Origin: Allodiplogaster sudhausi | Taxonomy: Eukaryota > Nematoda > Chromadorea > Rhabditida > Diplogasteridae | Assembly: GCA_945643635.1 (NCBI GenBank) | Contig: CALZFC010000030.1 | Location: forward strand, 2,666,501 to 2,730,500 | Length of the DNA stretch: 64,000 nt | Reading direction: 5' to 3' | Shown here: positions 57,489-64,000 of the stretch, one piece after another | How the letters are laid out: every line of letters starts with the position of its first letter | Numbering within the stretch: position 1 is the first letter of the stretch | Notes under the pieces: model-generated | Databases searched by the model: none | Told to the model about the DNA's origin: nothing | Seen by the model: only the letters and a program-made list of their open reading frames with translations | Position numbers and translations under genes: made by a program

Positions 57489-58925
57489 CTACTTCCGCCA
57501 ATGGATGGAAATGTATCTTTCAAAATTGGCAAATACGGTGGGATGAGTTTTCCTTATTTTCGACATCTTCCCGGCATAGGTGGATGGCGTGGATTTGATC
57601 CACAATGCGGCAACTTTCTCGCCAAATCTGGTGCCACAAATCAACGGGGAATTTCCTCTCGCGGGCACATTCGCAGCACCTTCCACACTGTGCATATTTA
57701 AATTTAATTTTTTTTTAAATTTAATATATTATAGTTATAATATTAACCTCTCCTGCTGCTCTTCTCCGGTTGCCTTCTTCTTTTCCTCCTGTTCCTTATA
57801 GGACTTCTGGAGAAAGTCAACAACTTTCTTTCTCGCTTCGAATAGCTCCTCCAACTCCATATCGAGTTGCCGAAGCTTTGCGTGTGCTTCCTTTCTTGCC
57901 TTCTTTGCCTCCCTTCTTGTCTTCTTTGCCTCTTCTTCTTCATCATGCTCGATACCGTCGCGTCTATGGTTATTTCAATTGTAAATTGGTTGAGTAATGA
58001 TTAGCTTAATTATGATTTCATCAAATCATGATTAAACTGGAGTGGTTTTTATAAGTAACGCCCTGTGCCTTGTCTCTCACTAACGGCTTTCGAGTGCATA
58101 TTGTGGCCAAAAATGAGGGAATGTGTTCATTTTGACTTGATATAGTAGGGCCATTCACGTCAAAAGACTACTAGTTCTAGCCAAAAAAGGGGGAAAGTGG
58201 TCATTTCAACTTGATTGCGGGGATACGGTAGTGTCATTCACGACAAAAGACTACTCTAGCTCTACTTAACAAAGTACGCTGCGTAATATAAACGTCTTTC
58301 CTGAGCAAACGCCCTGTGCATTATCTCTATCTCTCACGGCTATTAATTTAATCACGATTTAATTAAATCTTGTTCAAGCAAAAATTGATTTTATTTGAAA
58401 CATGATTTGATTAATCACGATTTAATTAAATAAAATGAATCATATACGTACCTCCGATCGTATTCTTCCTGACGTTCTTCTTCCTTCGACTTTCTCTTAG
58501 TAAGTGCCTTGCTGATTCTCTTCTTGTCCATTTTCTCAAAATAATACTTTCATATGTATCACACGAGAGAACACTTGATCAGAAGAGAGTAACATTAGAA
58601 AGCCAGAGACATTTGAGACAAAGGTCCATCTATCGCGCCTTGCTTACATGAAATCGAACGAAAGTGACTTTTTTTCGCTCACAACATTTTTCCCTCACTA
58701 TATTTCTTTTTCTCACTATACTTTCTCACCATATTTTTTATAATATTTAAAATATGAAATGAGTACCCGTCTCTTGGCGTCTTCATCTTCTTGAAGTGGC
58801 TCCGCCACGTTCTCCATCTGGCTTCCTTCACCGGGTGCTTCTTCTTGAGCACCCGCTTCTGATTTAACTTGAGCAACCAAGTTCTCAGGTTGAAGGTGGA
58901 CAACTTGAGCCTCTTCTCCTTCCAT
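57489..58925 (-). CDS. Lys/Glu-rich coiled-coil protein
   Basis: Exons 58767-58925, 58452-58534, 57748-57963 and 57489-57687 join in phase to ~218 residues. The N-terminus is acidic (MEGEEAQVVHLQPENLVAQV), then basic MDKKRISKALTKRKSKEEER. A long charged helix follows, with DEEEEAKKTRREAKKARKEA and heptad-like LRQLDMELEELFEARKKVVD. The C-terminus (LICGTRFGEKVAALWIKS) ends at HWRK and a stop. The start could also be the MDKK methionine at 58531, or an upstream ATG at 58984 in another frame. Coiled-coil assembly is likely; function unknown. Intron 2 contains one arm of the 58290/60350 inverted repeat. Confidence 0.55.
58290..58445 (+). repeat. Arm of an inverted repeat pairing with 60350-60510
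   Basis: TAATCACGATTTAATTAAATCTTGTT..CAAAAATTGATTTTATTTGAAACATGATTTGATTAATCACGATT here is the inverse of the stretch at about 60420-60505. The neighbouring CAAACGCCCTGTGCATTATC...CTCACGGC mirrors GCCGTGAGAGAGAGAGAGTGCACAAGGCGTTTG. Confidence 0.75.
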
Positions 58926-59533
58926 GGCATCCTCCTGCTTGACGAATCCTCTCGCTTCTTCTTCTCCTTCACTTCACCCTTCATTCTAAAAATATTTGAT
59001 ATTTTTAGAATTAATTTATGCTCTAAAGATGTTTTGTAAAGAAAATTTTGTAAAATTCAAGTAATATATAAGCATAGAATCTATAAATGGATACAGCTTG
59101 AAGTAAACGCGCTTTAGTAATCAGTAATCACTATAACGTTAAATAATACTAAGAGAGTGGGGATGCCATGAGGCGATAAATAAGCCCATTTACCCAAAAG
59201 ACATTATTACATACACATTCAGCTAATAAATATACTTTTTAAGTGAACAACTATTTTCTGATAAACTATTATTATAAACAACTATATTTACATATGTTTC
59301 AATATCACTCTGATTGTCAGCTTAAAACGCAAGGGAAAGTAATAAATCACTCGCTTACCCATTTAGAAGGAGGACATATGTTGAACGCGCAATGAGATGG
59401 ATGAACCAGCGAGAGAAGGCAATTAGATGAGAGACGCAGACGAAGATAGAAATGAATCAGCGGGCATAGGCCTTACGCCATATGGCACAAGAGAGCACGC
59501 GATTGCAAGAGAGACCAGGGACGAGCAGAGGCA

Positions 59534-59537
<4 letters not shown>

Positions 59538-59586
<49 letters not shown>
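59538..59586. repeat. (AG)n microsatellite
   Basis: Uninterrupted GAGA run of ~48 bases. The surrounding 59420-59700 has CGAGAGAGCA-like repeats (CACAAGAGAGCACGCGATTGCAAGAG and ACGAGAGAGCATGCGATTGAAAGAG), an imperfect duplication. Confidence 0.85.
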
Positions 59587-59587
<1 letters not shown>

Positions 59588-60349
59588 CAACTTGGATTCA
59601 CGATATCAAACGAGAGAGCATGCGATTGAAAGAGACATGTCAGACGAGCGTAGAGAGCCTTATGTTAGATATGACTGTCTCAGAATCTGTTTATACTCAT
59701 GACTAAAAATATGTAAACAAGTTTAAATTAGTAGATGACATAACCATGTACATATGTACATACGTGGAAACGTAGCTCGACATTTGACATAAAAAACTCA
59801 TTGAACCCATTTGAAGAAATATAATTTTGATGTTTTGTACTTTCTTTCTCTCGTAATTTCGTTTTCTTCTCCTTCTCTTATATACTTTTTGAAATTTGAT
59901 TCTAAGCAGCCATTATTTTACCAAGGAAATATCCCATTCAATCTTTAGTCTGATTGAAAAGCTCGACTATTTGCCTTGTCAGCGAAGAAAAAAAACAACA
60001 GAATTGCGCGAATTTAGCAAGAAATTTAGAATTAGAAAAAGAAAGAAGGAATGAGGAAATGAGAAAGAGAGAAAGAGAAAAAGGTTCAGGCTAATTATTC
60101 TGACTACGTTCTCATCTATGAATTTCGCAGTAATGAAGAGAAAAATTGCAAATTAGGATCAATGATCTATGCGAAGATTAGAGGCAAAGTCACGCATGTT
60201 TAGACTTGCAATGTGCTAATTGTGAGATATAAAAGGAACTAGCAGTTTAATGTCTGAAGTTCATAATAACTTAAGCTTAAATGTTTTAAATAAGTCATGC
60301 ATAAGCTATTCTTGATTAACATAAAACAAAATTAACCTGATCATGAATT

Positions 60350-60510
60350 AATGGCCGTGAGAGAGAGAGAGTGCACAAGGCGTTTGCTCGGGAATTACTT
60401 CAAAAACAATTAAAGCCTAAACAATGTTTAATTAAATCGTGATTAATCAAATCATGTTTTAAATAAAATCAATTTTTGCTAAAACAAGATTTAATTAAAT
60501 CGTGATTAAA
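60350..60510 (-). repeat. Second arm of the inverted repeat
   Basis: Inverse copy of 58290-58445. It ends ~10 bases before the acceptor of the first exon of the plus-strand coiled-coil gene; the left arm lies just inside the intron after the MDKKRIS exon. Confidence 0.75.
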
Positions 60511-60521
60511 TTAATATACAG

Positions 60522-61063
60522 AAAGACGCTGAATGTCAAAGCGGCAAAGGAGTTGAAAAAGGACAAAGAGAAGCTGAAAGAAAGGTATAACTTAATTATA
60601 TATTTAATGAAACAAAAGTTATGTAAAATTGTGTTAAATTCAGAGAGAACGAAATTTATTTTGAGAACGAGAAGCTGGAGATTCTTCGAAAAGAAATTGA
60701 TTTGGAGAATCAAAAGAAGCGACTTGAGCAAAGGAAGAGAAAAATGGAAATGCAAAGAGCTAACGACGGAGGAAGGTGCTATATTTAAAATATAAATTAA
60801 CTGTGTTATGTAAATATCTTATAATTAGGTTATATTTCATTATAAAGATTTAAGTGGATGCTAATTGTAAGGGGCGTTAAAGAATCAAAAACGAGTTGCA
60901 GCTCAAGCGCATTGGAAGGGAAGCCTAAGAAGAGGCACAGGGCTTCGAATGTGCTGCCGAAAGATAAGAAGAGGATCGCCGAGCTGGTTGAACAGGTTAA
61001 GTACTCCCATCCTGACCTCAAGATGGGAGGAGAAGGTTTGCCGAGAAGATCAAGAAGCTGTGG
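60522..61063 (+). CDS. Partial Lys/Glu-rich coiled-coil gene
   Basis: Exons 60522-60584 (LNVKAAKELKKDKEKLKER), 60644-60775 (ENEKLEILRKEIDLENQKKR, QRKRKMEMQRANDGG) and from 60872 (SNVLPKDKKRIAELVEQ) join in phase 2 each time. The region after 60995 is unclear; a donor TGGG|GTAAGT lies at about 61063. No start exon was found. The charged-helix character and phase-2 introns resemble the minus-strand gene at 57489-58925, which lies on the other side of the shared inverted repeat, so the two may be inverted paralogues. Confidence 0.45.
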
Positions 61064-61409
61064 GGTAAGTACTCTCAGCACACTTATCACACTTATCACC
61101 TCAAAGAATTGAGGAACAAAGAAAAAGATTGTTCCTGAAATCATTGAGTCCTCTTTCATCCTCCTCTTCCTATCTTCATTCCGCTTCTTATGCTTCATCA
61201 ATTCAGTTTCCCTTCTCACAATCTCGAGATTGTCGCCTTCGAGTTAGATTTGGAAACTCTGAGAAGCACTTGCTTTTTCGAGTGGTGTTAAAATTTGAAT
61301 GTTCTTAAATCAAAGATTGAAAATTTTTTGCGTTGTTATTTGCCAATTAGATAAGTATTCTCAGATAAACGTGAGTAAATTTTTTTATGGAATATTTCAG
61401 TCGATAATG

Positions 61410-61440
61410 AGATAGTGAGAGAGTGCACGAGAAAGGAGAA

Positions 61441-61487
<47 letters not shown>

Positions 61488-61488
61488 C
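61410..61488. repeat. AG-rich microsatellite
   Basis: (AG)n tract of ~70 bases directly next to the stop of the minus-strand coiled-coil gene. Confidence 0.85.
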
Positions 61489-61490
61489 AC

Positions 61491-62516
61491 TTAGGAAGAC
61501 TCGGCATCAACAAATGCAAAATCGTCGTCACTTGGGGCGCCTGAGGAGCATTTCCTCTTCGCCTCCTCGAGTTCTTGCCCAAGACGACGAATCTGTAATT
61601 AATTATCTTGTAATTAATTAAGCCGTAATTAATTGAAACGTAATTAGCTAAACTGTAATTAAACTGAAACAAGTAATTACTCACCTCATCACTATGATTT
61701 TTCATATGTAAAATGTGGTTTTACAGTCGTTCTTATACCCATAAGGTCACTGTCGTTAGTGATGTTTGATAACAAATCCTTTTTACTCTTTACTTCTAGT
61801 CAACTATAACATTATGAAAAAAGATCTCTAAGCATAAATATAATCAATCAATATATCCTCTTAACCTTCTCCTCCATCCTCCTCGTCTCCTCTTCCTGCT
61901 TCTCGGCCTTTGCCGTCGTTCGCATCAGCTGGACACCGGTGCCCATCGCGCCGTCCAATTGGCGGAGCTCGCGCGCGCGAGCCGCGCGCGAGTCGGCCTC
62001 CGCGCGCTCGAGCGCGGCACGAAGGTGATTCACCTGCGAATCGAATTCAATTTAGCCTTTATTCAAAGCTATCGTTTTCTCTCTCTCTCTATTTCTCCTC
62101 TCTCTCTTTCTGTATCTGTATCTCTATGTCGCTCTCTTTCTGATTCTCTCTTCTCTCTCTATCTCTCCTCTCTCTCTATCTCTCTCTCTCTTCTTTCTCT
62201 CTCTCAATCTCTCTCTCCCTGTTTCTCTCTCTCTCTCTCTCTTTCTGTATCTGTACCTCTCTGTCGCTCTCTTTCTGATTCTCTCTTCTCTCTCTATCTC
62301 TCCTCTCTCTCTATATATCTCTCTCTCTCTTTCTCTCCTCTTTCTCTATCTCTCTCTCTCTCTCTCTCTATCTAACATTCCTCTCTCGCTCTTTCCGTAT
62401 CTGTATCTATATCTCTCTCTTTCTCTTCTCTCTCAATTTCTCGTCTCTCTCGCTCTCTTTCTGTAACTGTATCTCTCTGTCGCTCTCTCTCTCTGTCTCA
62501 ATCTTCTCTCTCTATC

Positions 62517-62554
<38 letters not shown>

Positions 62555-63700
62555 ACCTCATGATGCATCGAATGGCGCAGGCTGTCGATGTACCGCGAGA
62601 GTCTCTCGACATGTCCGACGAGTTTCTCGTTGCGCGAGAGAAGAGAAGCACGCTCGGCATCCATGCAGAGGGCGCGCTCACGCTCGTATTTGTAGGCAGA
62701 GAGGATGCGAGACTTCTGAAAAGGAGAGAGAGAGAGAGAGAGTCAGAGATGGTGAGAAATACATAGTGAGAAGGAGGAGAGGGCGTTAGAGAGACAAAGT
62801 GAAATGGCTCCGTACCTCGTGTTCTTGCTGCCGAATGCGCTCTTCCTGGCCAGCAATGAGCAGTCGCTGCTGGTTTACCTCGTCCTCCCGCTCTCGCTTC
62901 TCCTCTTCATTGCTCTCCTTCGGCAGGATCGAGAGAAGAAGCTGCTCGGTGGCGTCCTGGCAAATAAATCAATACATTATATTTAAATATATTATATGTA
63001 TGTATATCTGTTAGCTTGAGATAATTTAACAATATTACATTCGACAAAATTCTTTAAATTCGGTCCAAAATAGGATTTCTTTTTAGAAACAATCGGGAAC
63101 GAAGTGATGCTTTAATACTATTTGATAATTTTTTAAAAGTAAAACGTACGCTTATTTGGCTGACGGTGAGCAGTGAGGCGAGGAGTCGATCGACTTGTTC
63201 AGGAGTCGGAGTCGGACTTGGTGCCATGGTCGGAGTCGGCGCCGGAGCCGAGGTGCCGGCAGAGGTGCCGACCACGTCGCCACCGTCAACTTCACCGTCG
63301 CCTTGTCCGGCTCGCTCAGCTCCTTTGCCGACTCCGACCAGCGCGTCGTACAACTTGAACACCTCTTCCATGAACATCGCTTGCTCAATAGTAGAAGGAT
63401 TACCTGTAGAATATGACGAAGTCACAGAGAGTAAGGATACACTATAATTATAATTAGTTACACCATTGCATATATGTATGATGAAACCCATGGAAAAAAT
63501 CCTCGATAGAGATACTATAACACACTTCATGAGGGCATAGTTCTTGAATTAAGAATAGGAATAATTATTTATAAAAGACTAAAGATAGGTAAATCCAAGG
63601 GGATGACAAGGATTCAGAGAACTGTTGGAGATGAGACTGACTTCTTCTTCTTAGAGAAGCCCAGCTTCATCTCATGAATTGGCTTCTTACCCGCGGGCAT
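61491..63700 (-). CDS. Coiled-coil protein, 5-6 exons, unknown function
   Basis: Exons 63150-63403, 62816-62956, 62557-62715, 61866-62033 and 61491-61592 are phase-compatible and give ~275 residues. A likely first exon, 63642-63700 (MPAGKKPIHEMKLGFSKKKK), does not connect cleanly in phase. The N-terminal part includes FMEEVFKLYDALVGVGKG and a Pro/Thr linker (APTPTMAPSPTPTPEQ). The rest is a long charged helix (EQLLLSILPKESNEEEKRER, RLLIAGQEERIRQQ, RNEKLVGHVERLSRYIDSLR, HLRAALERAEADSRAARARE, MRTTAKAEKQEEETRRMEEK), ending LGQELEEAKRKCSSGAPSDD and an acidic tail. A rod-like scaffold or cytoskeletal role is plausible but unproven. Confidence 0.6.
62070..62552. repeat. CT-rich microsatellite tract with ~180-bp higher-order repeat
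   Basis: (CT)n with recurring CTTTCTGTATCTGTA(T/C)CTCT(A/C)TGTCGCTCTCTTTCTGATTCTCTC at about 62107, 62244 and, diverged, 62390 and 62458. It occupies the intron between exons ending HHE and starting VNHLRAAL of the coiled-coil gene. Confidence 0.85.
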
Positions 63701-63836
63701 TACCGCCCTCTATTAGGACATCATTATTAGCAGTTGTGGATGAGAAAGATGCAGGACATGACTATTAGCAGGTCATTTGCTGGCACAGAATTTGAAAAAC
63801 GAATTTTTAATCTTATGATAGGCGCGAAGCAGAGAG

Positions 63837-63839
<3 letters not shown>

Positions 63840-63882
<43 letters not shown>

Positions 63883-63920
63883 GGAGAGAGATAGCGAGCG
63901 AGAGAGAGAAGGCTGGTGAG
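63840..63920. repeat. (AG)n microsatellite
   Basis: GAGAGA run with CGAG interruptions near the window end. Nothing else is recognisable between 63720 and 64000. Confidence 0.9.
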
Positions 63921-64000
63921 AGGGAGAGCGAGGAAGAGACATGAAAAAGCTGCAGAAACAGACAGTTAGAGAGATGAAAAAAGAATGAAGAAGAGAAAAT

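Noticed and set aside
57461..57700. Plus-strand exon pair reading MMIYFRQWMEMYLSKLANT then VDGVDLIHNAATFSP
   Set aside because: The antisense exon joins in phase to the minus-strand coiled-coil gene with good splice sites, so the plus reading is probably a shadow.

Overview
The window reads as nuclear DNA of a nematode. The evidence is short introns (about 45-60 bp in the compact genes) with TTTCAG-like acceptors, a tandem family of seven-exon chemoreceptor genes of the nematode serpentine-receptor type, an expanded worm-style CK1 kinase, start codons lying directly behind CT-rich AG acceptors (as in spliced-leader trans-splicing), and very many CT/AG microsatellites and foldback elements. 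The species cannot be named from the sequence. No rRNA gene, CRISPR array or prokaryotic feature was seen. Exon coordinates come from hand splicing with phase checks and may be off by a base or two.

Layout. 1-2460: AT-rich intergenic DNA with degenerate repeats. 2498-38267: five plus-strand chemoreceptor genes in tandem (2498-17345, 19164-21852, 24793-29345, 30448-34309, 35202-38267) plus an orphan last exon (23408-23638). All share one exon plan (159-116-112-156-120-81-last exon nt, with small variations). Their introns hold most of the mobile DNA. Intron 4 of the first receptor carries a 12.7 kb Polinton/Maverick-like element (3693-16379) with long terminal inverted repeats, tRNA-like boxes in both repeats, and elements nested inside one of them. 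Intron 1 of the third receptor carries an inverted duplication holding two divergent genes for cysteine-rich secreted proteins. Intron 6 of the fourth receptor carries a foldback element with a triplicated 0.3 kb unit and an (AAT)n tract.

38270-50970: a cluster of small secreted-protein genes. Each has a signal-peptide exon followed by small Cys/Gly/Pro modules encoded by interchangeable exons; there are four intact or nearly intact genes and at least two relics. 51017-55227 (minus): a 14-exon CK1/TTBK-like protein kinase of 383 residues whose introns contain a 44-bp minisatellite and a tRNA-like repeat. 56266-63700: Lys/Glu-rich coiled-coil genes on both strands around a ~2 kb inverted-repeat arrangement, ending in AG microsatellites.

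The Polinton-like element is the most distinctive object. On the minus strand it encodes a protein-primed type-B DNA polymerase chain, a major capsid protein, a small possible second capsid protein, an adenain-type cysteine protease, a C2H2 protein and a CxxC protein. On the plus strand it has two more genes, one a GRF-zinc-finger-like gene built from tandemly duplicated exons. A deletion has apparently fused the polymerase, lost before its B and C motifs, to a capsid protein lacking its first jelly roll. Together with an in-frame stop and frame breaks, and with no integrase or packaging ATPase visible, this points to a defective copy sitting in the intron of an otherwise intact receptor gene.
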